Assembly (NCBI GenBank): GCA_020625875.1
Contig: JAHLAX010000019.1
Span: 1-39,878 of the forward strand
DNA: 39,878 nt
Origin: a bacterium
GTDB lineage: Bacteria > Bacillota > Clostridia > Oscillospirales > Acutalibacteraceae
Direction of reading: 5' to 3'
Shown here: positions 16,336 to 24,734 of the stretch, piece after piece
Numbering within the stretch: position 1 is the stretch's first letter
How the letters are laid out: each line of letters opens with the position of its first letter
The notes under the pieces: generated by a model
What the model was told of the DNA's origin: nothing
Database searches by the model: none
The model's input: the letters and a program-made list of their open reading frames with translations, nothing else
Position numbers and translations under genes: made by a program

Positions 16336-17178
16336 ATGAAAAGCTTTATTAAAAAACTTTCCTTAAAAAAGATTCTCTACGCGCTTTTGATTTTTATTCT
16401 GGCGCTGTGCATGGTCTTTTGCTCACTGATTACCGTTGTTCGCATCACTTTCTTTAACGAGAGCTTTTTGTCCGACACCTTGAATTCTTCACAATACTAC
16501 AAGGACCTCAGTGTCGAAATAACAGACGAGCTTACCGACTTAGGCGACGCCTCGGGACTGAACAAAACCTTTTTTGAAGGATTTTTGAGCGAGGTTATGG
16601 TGCGCGAGGATGTTCAGGCATACATAAACAGCTTTTTTAAAGGTGAAAAGCTCAAGGTCAACACCTCAAAATTTGACGACAGCCTTCAGACAGCTCTCAG
16701 AAAATATATAAAAGCTAACCACATTCACAACGTCAAAGAAGAAAGTCTGAACTATTTTTCAGCGAACGCAAGCAAAATTTACGCAAACAATATAAGAATT
16801 AAGTATCTTGATATGGTTCAGGATTTGATTATGAACTACAGCGGAGTATTGACCTTTGCCATTGTTTTGCTGATTCTTATCAGCGCGGCAATAATCTGTG
16901 TAATAATCTTTACTAACGAGTGGAAACACAAAGCACTGCGCTATATCTACACCTCGATGAGCGCTTCGGGACTGTTTTTGCTCATTCTTCCTATATCAAT
17001 TCTCATCTCAGGAGTAACAAAACGTATTTCAATCATTTCGCGCTCACTGAACGATATGACTGTTTCAATTATTAACAGTATGCTCTCAGATTTGATTGTG
17101 ATTTCGATTGTAATGCTTGTTATTTCAATCGCGGTATGGGTTATTCACAGCAAAATCCGCAAAAAAGCAACGGTATAG
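16336..17178 (+). CDS. Four-helix membrane protein of the sortase cassette, unknown function
   Basis: A 280-residue protein I cannot assign. One transmembrane helix lies at about 13-38, an extracytoplasmic domain of about 120 residues follows (many Asp, Lys, Ser), then three closely spaced helices at about 165-195, 208-232 and 245-270 and a short basic tail. The start ATG 16336 has a GGAAGG ribosome site and is 12 bases after the sortase stop. Co-transcription suggests a role in presenting or assembling the sortase substrate. No catalytic motif is visible. No clear terminator follows before the next promoter. Confidence 0.8.
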   Translation: MKSFIKKLSLKKILYALLIFILALCMVFCSLITVVRITFFNESFLSDTLNSSQYYKDLSVEITDELTDLGDASGLNKTFFEGFLSEVMVREDVQAYINSFFKGEKLKVNTSKFDDSLQTALRKYIKANHIHNVKEESLNYFSANASKIYANNIRIKYLDMVQDLIMNYSGVLTFAIVLLILISAAIICVIIFTNEWKHKALRYIYTSMSASGLFLLILPISILISGVTKRISIISRSLNDMTVSIINSMLSDLIVISIVMLVISIAVWVIHSKIRKKATV

Positions 17179-17241
17179 TCAAGCTGTCCCGCATTATGCC
17201 CAATTATTTGTTTTTAGAATTGTGCAAAATGTCAATGGCTT

Positions 17242-17264
17242 TTCACTGAATTAAATGATATAAT
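17242..17264 (+). promoter_or_regulatory. Probable promoter of the first Fn3 protein
   Basis: A perfect TATAAT (17259-17264) lies 40 bases before the start codon. The spacing-appropriate -35 (near 17236-17241, TGGCTT) is weak. An AAGGAGG ribosome site at 17289-17295 precedes the ATG at 17304. Confidence 0.5.
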
Positions 17265-17303
17265 TTAAAGTGTGTTGATATCAATTTTAAGGAGGACACT
17301 CTA

Positions 17304-18479
17304 ATGAAAACATCTAAAAAAATTATCAGTTCAATTTTAGCGGCGCTTATTTTGGTTTCCGCTATGGCTGTCGGAAGCATCTCTACTTCCGCCGCTTCGC
17401 TTAAGGCTCCCAAAAGCTTCAAGGTTTATAACGGTATCCACGGCTTCGGTATCACCTGGAAAAAGGTTTCAGGCGTAAAGAAATATGAACTCTACAAAAA
17501 CGGCAAGTTCTATAAGAATATTTCAGGCAAAGCTGTTAAGTCAGCTGATTTCTCAATCGTAGGCGGCGTAACTTATACATATAAATTAAGAGCCATCAAC
17601 GGCAAAAAGAAGGGCCCCTTCAGTTCTTATAAAATCGTTCGTGTAAACAAAACAATCATCACCACAATCACTAACACTGCAGCGGGCGTTAAGCTTAACT
17701 GGGCTTACAGACCCGGCGCGGACACATATACTGTTGAGAGAAAAGCAACAGGCGCTTATACAAAGCTCGGCACAACTGACAAGAAGACAAGAACATTCAC
17801 AGATAAAAAGGCTGTAGCGGGTACAAAGTACACATACCGCATCACATGCTACAACAAGGCTACAAAGGCTTATTCAGCGGTTTCCAACGTTGACAAGATT
17901 GTTCGCCTCGTTGCTCCCACAAACGTAATCGCCAGAAAGACCGCTGATCGTCATATTGCCCTCAGTTGGAGTGCTTCCAATGGCGCTGAGTCCTATGACA
18001 TCTATCGTCAGAACGCTGTTGACTCAAGCTTCTCTAAGCTCGATAACACAACAACAACAAGCTACACTGACAAAGCTATCAAGGACAACCCCTCCGCTTA
18101 TCGTTATTATGTAGTATCCCGCAAGAGCTCATATTCCTCAGCTAAGAGTTCTGAGAGAGTTGTTCAGACATACGGCAAAACTGCTGCCAGAGTTGACGGT
18201 GGCGACTATTACATTCCTCTCACAATCTCTGAAGGCGATACATATGACGAAGGCAAGTATTTAGTTGAGTACTTTAGCTACGATAACGGCTCATATGTAG
18301 TTACAATCGAGCAGGGCGATGACGTTGTTTCTGTTAACGATAACGTTATCAAAGGCTTAAAAGCAGGTAACGCGCGTGTTTCAATCAAGGTTTCTCAGTC
18401 AGTTAAGGAAAAAATCACAGACGGCTTAGTTGACAAGCTCACAGACCACACTGTTTATCTTGACATCACAGTTATCTGA
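17304..18479 (+). CDS. Secreted protein with three Fn3-like domains and an Ig-like C-terminus
   Basis: A 391-residue exported protein. The signal peptide covers residues 1 to about 31 (ending TSAAS). Three fibronectin type III-like repeats follow (about 33-118, 119-203, 204-292), each with the Trp/Tyr core pattern (GITWKKVSGVKKYELYKNG; KLNWAYRPGADTYTVERKA; ALSWSASNGAESYDIYRQN). The C-terminal domain of about 95 residues resembles a bacterial Ig-like fold (VISVNDNVIKGLKAGNARVSI pattern, residues about 337-362). No wall anchor is visible. Codon choice is biased to AAG, GGC and ACA compared with neighbours, which suggests high expression. An adhesion or matrix role is inference. A strong terminator follows. 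Confidence 0.88.
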   Translation: MKTSKKIISSILAALILVSAMAVGSISTSAASLKAPKSFKVYNGIHGFGITWKKVSGVKKYELYKNGKFYKNISGKAVKSADFSIVGGVTYTYKLRAINGKKKGPFSSYKIVRVNKTIITTITNTAAGVKLNWAYRPGADTYTVERKATGAYTKLGTTDKKTRTFTDKKAVAGTKYTYRITCYNKATKAYSAVSNVDKIVRLVAPTNVIARKTADRHIALSWSASNGAESYDIYRQNAVDSSFSKLDNTTTTSYTDKAIKDNPSAYRYYVVSRKSSYSSAKSSERVVQTYGKTAARVDGGDYYIPLTISEGDTYDEGKYLVEYFSYDNGSYVVTIEQGDDVVSVNDNVIKGLKAGNARVSIKVSQSVKEKITDGLVDKLTDHTVYLDITVI

Positions 18480-18496
18480 TAATTAAAAGTTAATTT

Positions 18497-18533
18497 GCGG
18501 ACGTTATGAAAATAGCGTCCGCTTTTCTTTTTA
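18497..18533 (+). terminator. Intrinsic terminator after the first Fn3 gene
   Basis: GCGGACGTTAT (18497-18507) pairs with ATAGCGTCCGC (18512-18522) around a GAAA loop, one G-T pair, followed by TTTTCTTTTT. It separates the two Fn3 paralogues into different transcripts. Confidence 0.9.
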
Positions 18534-18586
18534 TTTCCTGTTCCATTTTTGAAAGATATGTGATACAATAATATATGGTGATAAAT

Positions 18587-19723
18587 ATGAAACGCATTAT
18601 TTCCGCTCTGGCGGCTTTAACAATTATATTAACGTTGGTTGTTCCCGCTTCGGCTGTAACAAAGCCCAGAGCACCGAGGCTGACATCCCTTAAAAACACT
18701 AATAAGGGTGTCGTTGTTAAATGGAAAACAGTCAAAAACGCGACAAAATACATTGTATTTCGCAGAACCTCATCGACCAAGTATATAAAGCGGGCTACGG
18801 TTAAAACAATTTCATTTACAGATAAAAAGGCTGTTTCTGGCAGAAAGTATATATATGCCGTCCGCTCGGTAAACGCTAAAGGACAGTCAAAGCTCAGCAA
18901 AACAAAAACCATTACAAGCATCGGTACACCTAAGCTCAAAACATGGAACAGCAAATATGCTTTGAAGGCTAAATGGACTAAGGTTCGAAAAGCAACCAAG
19001 TATGTACTCCTTTACAAAAAAGCGAAGGCTAAAAAATACAAGGTGCTCTACAGCGGAACAAAACGCAGCTTCGCCAATGATAATATTGATTCAGGAGCAG
19101 CTTATAACCTTAAGGTAAAGGCTGTAATCGGAAAGCAAAATGGTGCTTACAGCCCAGCTAAAACTCAGGTGTTTTTAGAAAGTCCTACTTTAAAAGCCGA
19201 GGAACTGCTTGATATGGAGGGCATCACCCTAAAATGGTCAGCTATAAATAGCGCGAAGGGTTATATAATCTATCGTTCTCTTAAATCCGCTAACTCGTAT
19301 AAACGCATAAAAAAGGTTAGCGCTGATATAAAACGATATGTAGACACTGATGTTGTCAGCATCAACTCATATAAGTATTATGTTGTCGCGTACAACGGCT
19401 CCAGCAAATCCGCTAAGAGCAATATTGACAGCGATGTTTACGGATATATTGAGAATACTTCAACACCTCTCACGCTCACAATAAAAAAAGGCGAAGTGTA
19501 CAAGGATATTTATATTAAACTCAACGATTACGCCGCTGTCTCGTTCATAAAGTGGAGTTCAAGCAATTCTAAAATCGCTAAAGTTAACAGCAAGGGTATT
19601 ATTACGGGCGTCAAAAAAGGCAAGGCAACCTTAAAAGCGGTTATAGATAAAGAGTTTATTGCCGCTTATAAACCTGGCGCAACCTCATCAAAAACAATAA
19701 AGATTATTGTGACGGTAAAATGA
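18587..19723 (+). CDS. Secreted Fn3/Big2-like protein, paralogue of the upstream gene
   Basis: A 378-residue exported protein. I place the start at ATG 18587 because GGTGA lies 5 bases upstream and the signal peptide MKRIISALAALTIILTLVVPASA begins there; an in-frame ATG at 18575 lacks a ribosome site. Three Fn3-like units (about 27-105, 106-195, 196-285; cores VVKWKTVKNATKYIVFRR, KAKWTKVRKATKYVLLYKK, TLKWSAINSAKGYIIYRS) are followed by an Ig-like Big2 domain (VSFIKWSSSNSKIAKVNSKG, ITGVKKGKATLKAV). It is very Lys-rich. It shares the TDKKAV-x-G-x-KY-x-Y segment with its neighbour, so the two look like an old tandem duplication. Its stop overlaps the asparaginase ATG by four bases. Confidence 0.87.
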   Translation: MKRIISALAALTIILTLVVPASAVTKPRAPRLTSLKNTNKGVVVKWKTVKNATKYIVFRRTSSTKYIKRATVKTISFTDKKAVSGRKYIYAVRSVNAKGQSKLSKTKTITSIGTPKLKTWNSKYALKAKWTKVRKATKYVLLYKKAKAKKYKVLYSGTKRSFANDNIDSGAAYNLKVKAVIGKQNGAYSPAKTQVFLESPTLKAEELLDMEGITLKWSAINSAKGYIIYRSLKSANSYKRIKKVSADIKRYVDTDVVSINSYKYYVVAYNGSSKSAKSNIDSDVYGYIENTSTPLTLTIKKGEVYKDIYIKLNDYAAVSFIKWSSSNSKIAKVNSKGIITGVKKGKATLKAVIDKEFIAAYKPGATSSKTIKIIVTVK

Positions 19724-20610
19724 GACTGGCACTTATCCTAACGGGCGGCACAATACTAAGCGAAGAAACAACGGACTGCTACGCTCTGTCCGAGAATAAA
19801 CAAATCGAAATCCTCTCTCTCATTCCCTCAAGGTTTGAGGCAGAGGTTTTCTCGCCGTATAACATTCTTTCGGAACAGCTCGACGGCGACTATCTGAATC
19901 TGCTGATTGACGAGGTAGACAGGCGGCTTAAGGACAACTTTGACGGAATTATGATTTTCCACGGAACGGATACCCTGCAGTTTTCAGCCGCCGCGCTTTC
20001 GCTCGCGTTTGGTAACGCGGATATTCCGATTGTGCTCGTGTCAGCAAATTATGTCCTTGATGACAAGCGCTCCAACGGCAGGTCAAATATCCTCTACGGC
20101 GCTAATTTCATAGAGCAGGGAGTCGGCGGCGTGTTCGTCAGCTACAAGAACACGGGCGAAAAACCGTCAATATACCTCGGTGACACGCTGCTATCGCATT
20201 TGTCCTTTCGCGATTCGTTGTATTCAACCCGCGGGGCTTACGGTTATTTTGAGGGCGAAAAATTTGTAAAGCGTTTTGATAAATACGATGTATATTCGAT
20301 AGGTAAATACACTCTTACCAAACACTCCCCTGTACTTTGGTTAAAAGCAACAGCGGGAATGAGCCTGCCCGATACAAAGGGATTTAAGGCAATTATGATA
20401 GAAGCTTATCACAGCGGCACTCTGCCGACCGAAAATGAAAATCTCAGAAAACTCTGTACAGACAGCGGTCTGCCTGTCTATGTCGTGGGTGTAAGCGAGG
20501 GCAAACAATACTCCAGTACACGGCTATATAAAGAGCTTGGGCTCAATATTTTGTCCCCTATCTCGCCTGCTTTAGCATATATTGTGCTTTGGGAGAGATT
20601 CAGCCAGTAA
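19720..20610 (+). CDS. L-asparaginase, type I-like (cytoplasmic)
   Basis: A 296-residue asparaginase/glutaminase-family enzyme hydrolysing L-asparagine to aspartate and ammonia. The first catalytic loop is ALILTGGTILSEE (nucleophile Thr in GGTI). The second is MIFHGTDTLQFSAAALS with the Thr-Asp pair. DDKRSNGRSN in the middle matches the usual DxRSDGxxN region. There is no signal peptide, so it should be cytoplasmic. It is somewhat shorter than the usual 320-340 residues. Its ATG overlaps the stop of the secreted Fn3 gene (ATGA), an odd partner that nevertheless implies coupled translation. Glutaminase or a related amidase activity is possible. Confidence 0.88.
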   Translation: MRLALILTGGTILSEETTDCYALSENKQIEILSLIPSRFEAEVFSPYNILSEQLDGDYLNLLIDEVDRRLKDNFDGIMIFHGTDTLQFSAAALSLAFGNADIPIVLVSANYVLDDKRSNGRSNILYGANFIEQGVGGVFVSYKNTGEKPSIYLGDTLLSHLSFRDSLYSTRGAYGYFEGEKFVKRFDKYDVYSIGKYTLTKHSPVLWLKATAGMSLPDTKGFKAIMIEAYHSGTLPTENENLRKLCTDSGLPVYVVGVSEGKQYSSTRLYKELGLNILSPISPALAYIVLWERFSQ

Positions 20611-20635
20611 CCTTTGTAATACTATTTTTACCTAG

Positions 20636-20676
20636 AACGCTTGTTCGTAACAAAGTGTTACCCTTTTGTTTTTCTT
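20636..20676 (+). terminator. Weak terminator-like hairpin after the asparaginase gene
   Basis: AACGCTTGTT pairs with AACAAAGTGTT (one bulge, one G-T pair) and is followed by the T-rich ACCCTTTTGTTTTTC. A perfect 9-base inverted repeat with 2-base loop (TTCTTTAAT / ATTAAAGAA, 20672-20691) lies just after it; its role is unknown. Confidence 0.4.
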
Positions 20677-20739
20677 TAATTCATTAAAGAATTAACCCTT
20701 ACAGTTTGTCCACAGGGCAATTACATTATGGTAGATTTG

Positions 20740-20768
20740 TTGCTTTTCATACTAAAATGGTATAGAAT
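20740..20768 (+). promoter_or_regulatory. Promoter of a candidate small RNA
   Basis: TTGCTT (20740-20745), 17-base spacer, TAGAAT (20763-20768). Read one step upstream, TATAGA is preceded by TGG, which would fit an extended -10. The predicted start is near 20775. No open reading frame follows before the terminator at 20827. Confidence 0.55.
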
Positions 20769-20773
20769 ATAGT

Positions 20774-20866
20774 TGCACACAAAAGAGGTGCACATACTGC
20801 AATAAGCAGTTCACACAATTTCATCCAAAAAAATCAGCACAATCGACGGATTGTGCTGATTTTTTA
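20774..20866 (+). ncRNA. Candidate structured small RNA, about 90 nt
   Basis: Directly downstream of a promoter-like sequence and ending at a strong terminator is a stretch with no credible coding frame. It folds locally as two hairpins: TGCAC (20774-20778) with GTGCA (20788-20792), and ACTGC (20796-20800) with GCAGT (20806-20810) around AATAA. A single-stranded CACACAATTTCATCC follows, then the 12-base-pair terminator stem. I do not recognise it as 6S, tmRNA, SRP or a known riboswitch, and it does not precede a plus-strand gene, so a trans-acting RNA or a metH 3'-antisense RNA is possible. Expression is unproven. Confidence 0.45.
20827..20866. terminator. Bidirectional intrinsic terminator
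   Basis: ATCAGCACAATC (20833-20844) and GATTGTGCTGAT (20849-20860) form a perfect 12-base-pair stem with a GACG loop, flanked by a run of seven A on the left and six T on the right. It can stop plus-strand transcripts (small RNA or asparaginase read-through) and minus-strand metH transcripts, whose stop codon is at 20867. Confidence 0.92.
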
Positions 20867-23230
20867 TTAATTTCCGAATATTTTTTTTGCCGCGTCAACG
20901 CTTTCCTTAGCGTCTTTGCAGTAGTAGTCGGCGCCTATACTCTCAGCGTACTCCTTTGTGAGCACTGCGCCGCCGACAAGGAACTTCGTACCCTCAAGCT
21001 CGGGGGTTTTCCTGACAAGCGCGATTGTCTGCTCCATACTGCCGAGCGTGGTTGTCATCAGCGCCGAAAGCCCGATTACTCTGATCTTCTGCTCAATAGC
21101 GGTTTTTACAATCAGCTCCGGCGCGACATCACGTCCCAAATCGATTACAGTATATCCGTAGTTATCGAGCAGAACCTTTACTATATTTTTTCCTATATCG
21201 TGAATATCGCCCTTGACTGTGGCGAGAATTATTTTGCCCTTGCTCACGGGAGCGGCGTTCAGCTTTGTAAGATGGGCTTTAATAACCTCAAAGCACGCCT
21301 GCGCCACATTAGCGCTCTGAATAAGCTGCGGCAAAAAGATTTTGTTAGCCTCAAAATCAGCGCCTACCTTGTCGAGCGCGGGAATCAGCTCTCCGTTGAC
21401 TATTTCCATAGCGTCGGTTTTTTTGAGCATTTCTTTTGTAAGCTCCGCCGCCTCACTCTGCAATCCGTTTTTTATCGCTTCGCCCAAGGTCACACGTGAG
21501 CTTTTTATTACAGGTTTGGATGCAACCGCGTCATTATAGCACGCTATAAAGTCCACGGAGTTCTTATCTATATTTGACAGAACCTTAAACGCCCTGACAG
21601 CGCCCATCATATCGTCGTCATTAGGGTTAATTATCGGCAGGTCAAGCCCCTGCTCAAGCGCCATTGTGAGAAAAATATGATTGACGAGCGGACGGTTGGG
21701 AAGCCCGAAGCTTATATTAGAAACACCGAGACAGGTTTTGCAGCCAAGCTCTGTCTTAACCCTGTGAAGCGCGCTGAGTGTTTCGCGACAGCCCTCCTGC
21801 TCAGCCGAAACAGTGAGCGTAAGGCAGTCAATATATACATCCTCGCGGTTTATGCCGTATTCCTTAGCGCGGTTGACAATTCTTTCGGCAATTCTGAATC
21901 TGCCCTCAGCGGTTTTGGGAATACCGTCCTCGTCAAGCGTCAGACCGACCACGGACGCGCCGTACTTTTTGACAAGCGGAAGAACCGCGCTTAGCGACTT
22001 TTCCTCTCCGTTGACAGAGTTAACAATCGGTTTTCCGTTGTAAATTCTGAGCGCTGCCTCGAGCACATCGGGCTTTGTCGTGTCAATCTGGAGCGGAACA
22101 TCCACAACCGACTGTATCGCCTTGATAACCCGAATCATCATCGTTTTTTCGTCAATTTCGGGCAACCCGACATTAACATCGAGGATATTAGCGCCCGCCT
22201 GCACCTGACTTATCGCCTGGCTGACTATATAATCTATATCGTTATTCTTCAGCGCTTCCTTAAATAGCTTTTTGCCTGTCGGGTTAATGCGTTCGCCAAT
22301 CACCCGAGGCTCGCTGATTTCTACAACCGTTGTCCCCGAGCAAACCGCCGTCTGTTTGTTAACGTTCGCTTTTTTGTACTCGCGGTTCTCGGTAATCTTT
22401 TTGAGCGCTTTAATATACTCGGGCGTTGTGCCGCAGCATCCGCCGACAAGTTTAACCGTACCGAAGCCGATAATTTTGTCCATACATTCGGCAAAATCCT
22501 CGGCGCTTACATTATATGTATTGCTGTTGGGGTCAGGCAAGCCCGCGTTGGGCTTGACAAAAATCGGTAGGGTTGTCCACTTGGTAAATTCCTCTACAAT
22601 AGGAGCAAGCTCGTTAGGCCCGAGCGAGCAGTTTACGCCTAACGCGTCAACTCCCAATCCCTCGAGGGTTAATGCCGCTGCCGCGACGCTGACACCCGCG
22701 AAGGTTCGCCCGTTCTCCTCAAATGTCATTGAGGCGATAACGGGCTTGTCGCTGTTCTCCTTAGCCGCGAGCACACCCGCTTTCAATTCAAGCAAGTCGG
22801 TAAAGGTCTCAAAGAATATCACGTCAGCGTCCTCAGCCGCTAAGATTTCCTCTTTAAAATAGTCGTACGCCTCGTCAAAGCTCATAGCGCCCGCGGGCTC
22901 GATAAGCTGACCAATAGGACCAATATCAAGCGCGACCAGCGCGTTACTGCCCGCCGCCGCGCGCGCGTTTTTGACAGCCGCCTCAATTATCTCTTTAACC
23001 GAATAGCCGCTGTCCTTGAGCTTATAGGCGTTCGCGCCGAACGTGTTTGAGCAGATAATCTGGGTTCCCGCGTCAATATACTGACGGTGAATGTCGATAA
23101 CCGCCTGTGGATTCTCGATATTCAGCGCTTCGGGAATCTCGCCGAGCTTCAGCCCGCTCTGCTGAAGCATTGTGCCCATAGCTCCGTCGAGGATTATGTA
23201 TTCATTTTTCAGCAAATCATTAAAATTCAC
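20867..23230 (-). CDS. metH: Cobalamin-dependent methionine synthase lacking the reactivation domain
   Basis: A 787-residue enzyme moving a methyl group from methyl-tetrahydrofolate to homocysteine via cobalamin. Domains in order: homocysteine/Zn barrel (1-285) with Zn ligands Cys201 (GVNCSLG) and Cys265-Cys266 (GGCCGTTP); pterin-binding barrel (about 305-560) starting EPRVIGERINPTGKK; helical cap (about 575-660); B12 Rossmann domain (about 664-787) with GDIHDIGK, where His677 is the lower axial cobalt ligand. The fourth, AdoMet-binding domain of E. coli-type MetH is absent and is supplied by the overlapping upstream gene. The start is GTG 23230, overlapping that gene by 11 bases. A terminator follows directly. 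Confidence 0.96.
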   Translation of the reverse strand: MNFNDLLKNEYIILDGAMGTMLQQSGLKLGEIPEALNIENPQAVIDIHRQYIDAGTQIICSNTFGANAYKLKDSGYSVKEIIEAAVKNARAAAGSNALVALDIGPIGQLIEPAGAMSFDEAYDYFKEEILAAEDADVIFFETFTDLLELKAGVLAAKENSDKPVIASMTFEENGRTFAGVSVAAAALTLEGLGVDALGVNCSLGPNELAPIVEEFTKWTTLPIFVKPNAGLPDPNSNTYNVSAEDFAECMDKIIGFGTVKLVGGCCGTTPEYIKALKKITENREYKKANVNKQTAVCSGTTVVEISEPRVIGERINPTGKKLFKEALKNNDIDYIVSQAISQVQAGANILDVNVGLPEIDEKTMMIRVIKAIQSVVDVPLQIDTTKPDVLEAALRIYNGKPIVNSVNGEEKSLSAVLPLVKKYGASVVGLTLDEDGIPKTAEGRFRIAERIVNRAKEYGINREDVYIDCLTLTVSAEQEGCRETLSALHRVKTELGCKTCLGVSNISFGLPNRPLVNHIFLTMALEQGLDLPIINPNDDDMMGAVRAFKVLSNIDKNSVDFIACYNDAVASKPVIKSSRVTLGEAIKNGLQSEAAELTKEMLKKTDAMEIVNGELIPALDKVGADFEANKIFLPQLIQSANVAQACFEVIKAHLTKLNAAPVSKGKIILATVKGDIHDIGKNIVKVLLDNYGYTVIDLGRDVAPELIVKTAIEQKIRVIGLSALMTTTLGSMEQTIALVRKTPELEGTKFLVGGAVLTKEYAESIGADYYCKDAKESVDAAKKIFGN

Positions 23231-23864
23231 AGCGTGTGCCCGCCTTTCTGAATTTGCAGGTTTTTTTCATATTACAGCTCGCGCAGCCCTTGCGCATGTT
23301 TTCAACCGGCGTGCCGCTCAGTCCGATTATCGCTGTCACTGATTTTGTCGGTGTAAGAATAGAGTTGCTGTTGGTGCACAGCCCTATCTTTCGCGGAGCG
23401 TCGAGAATCCTGAGAAACTCTCCTTGAAGGCTCAGCGGATAATCGCCATATCCCGGGGAAAATCGCCACGTTAAATAGCTGTCGGTGTTTTCATAGACAA
23501 CCAGTTTTTCAACCTCGTCGCAGACCTGCTCCACCGCCGCGCTCGCCATCGCGTCAAGCACAACCGCCTTTGCCATATCGGTAATCTGAGCCGTTCTGAT
23601 TATCTTGTCCACTTCAGCGCCGAGAGTTGCGCACAAAAGAACTGCTTTTTTACAACCATTGAGGTGTGATTTTACACTCTCGCCGATAAGCAGGCCGCTG
23701 TCCTTAAGCTCTATTGTTTTGTAAAGATACTTGGGCTTTATTGCCTTTAACAGCTCCGATTCACAAACGCCTAACAGCCTGTCCATATCGTTGTTCATAT
23801 CAACTTTTGCGCCGCCGAGGTATCTCAGTGCTTCGCTCCTGTTGATACTCTCTATCTTAATCAT
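23220..23864 (-). CDS. Stand-alone MetH reactivation (AdoMet-binding) domain protein
   Basis: A 214-residue protein matching the vitamin-B12-dependent methionine synthase activation domain. It would bind S-adenosylmethionine and an electron donor and re-methylate oxidised cob(II)alamin on MetH. The RFSPGYGDYPL segment (about 144-154) is the AdoMet-binding RxxxGY motif. The C-terminus carries a Cys cluster (GCASCNMKKTC, then RC) that could hold an iron-sulfur centre or metal, as in clostridial members; E. coli MetH lacks it. It overlaps metF by four bases (ATGA) and metH by 11, so MetF, this protein and MetH are probably made in fixed ratio. Confidence 0.92.
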   Translation of the reverse strand: MIKIESINRSEALRYLGGAKVDMNNDMDRLLGVCESELLKAIKPKYLYKTIELKDSGLLIGESVKSHLNGCKKAVLLCATLGAEVDKIIRTAQITDMAKAVVLDAMASAAVEQVCDEVEKLVVYENTDSYLTWRFSPGYGDYPLSLQGEFLRILDAPRKIGLCTNSNSILTPTKSVTAIIGLSGTPVENMRKGCASCNMKKTCKFRKAGTRCEF

Positions 23865-24718
23865 AGCAAGTTTCCGATAGCCTCAACTATGCGTCGGGCG
23901 ACATAGGGATTGTTCATCGTATAAAGATGGATTCCGCTGACGCCGTTGGCTATCAAGTCGACGCACTGGTCAACCGCGTAAGCGATGCCCGCGTCACGCA
24001 TAGCCTCGGGATTGTCGCCATATTTGTTCATTATACGAACAAATTTAGCGGGGAGCGAAGCTCCGCACAAACTTACCATACGCTGAATCTGTTTTGTATT
24101 AATAACGGGCATAATACCCGCCTCTATCGGAACATTAATTCCCGCCAGGCGACAGCGCTTTGTAAATTCATAGAAGCAGTTGTTGTCGTAGAACAACTGA
24201 GAAATCAAAAACTCCGCGCCCGCGTCAACCTTTTTTCGAAGGTTAATAATATCGCTGACATCATCCTTCGCTTCGGGATGAATCTCGGGATAGCACGCGC
24301 CCGCGATATGAAATCCGCCGATACTTTTTATAAATTCGGTCAGCTCGCTCGCGTATTTAAAATCTGTTTTGGGTTCAACATCGGGAACTCTGTCGCCTCT
24401 GAGCGCGAGCACATTTTCTATATTATTCTCTTTGAACTGAGTTAATACGTTTTTAACCTCGTCACGCGTGCTGTTTACGCACGTTATGTGAGCGATTGAT
24501 TCAACTTTGTATTCGTTCTTAATTCTGCTCGCGATAGCGCAGGTGTTGTCGCTTGCCGTACCGCCCGCGCCGTAGGTCACGCTGACATAAGCGGGTTTAA
24601 GCGAGCAAAGCTCCTCGAGCACGCCGTAAACGGACTCTATGGGCGAGGTTTTTTTAGGCGGAAAAACCTCAAAGCTCAATAATGTTTCGTTTTCTTTATA
24701 CATATCAAGAATTTGCAT
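23861..24718 (-). CDS. metF: 5,10-methylenetetrahydrofolate reductase
   Basis: A 285-residue flavoprotein reducing methylene-tetrahydrofolate to methyl-tetrahydrofolate, the methyl donor for the MetH encoded downstream. Family marks are LLSFEVFPPKK near the N-terminus, YVSVTYGAGGT with the conserved Thr/Gly loop, NVLALRGDR, and GAEFLISQLFYD with the substrate-side Gln. I set the start at ATG 24718, because GGTGAT lies 6 bases upstream and the protein then begins at MQILDMYKENETLLSF; the open frame continues upstream to 24826 but that part is promoter DNA. It is the first gene of the metF-activator-metH operon. Confidence 0.95.
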   Translation of the reverse strand: MQILDMYKENETLLSFEVFPPKKTSPIESVYGVLEELCSLKPAYVSVTYGAGGTASDNTCAIASRIKNEYKVESIAHITCVNSTRDEVKNVLTQFKENNIENVLALRGDRVPDVEPKTDFKYASELTEFIKSIGGFHIAGACYPEIHPEAKDDVSDIINLRKKVDAGAEFLISQLFYDNNCFYEFTKRCRLAGINVPIEAGIMPVINTKQIQRMVSLCGASLPAKFVRIMNKYGDNPEAMRDAGIAYAVDQCVDLIANGVSGIHLYTMNNPYVARRIVEAIGNLL

Positions 24719-24734
24719 ATTATCACCAACTTTT

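Noticed and set aside
18490..18999. 169-codon frame on the minus strand
   Set aside because: It lies antisense to the Fn3 gene and across a terminator, has no ribosome site, and its hydrophobic look is a shadow of Lys-rich codons.
22272..22862. 196-codon plus-strand frame inside metH
   Set aside because: It is fully antisense to conserved MetH sequence and has no family motif or ribosome site.
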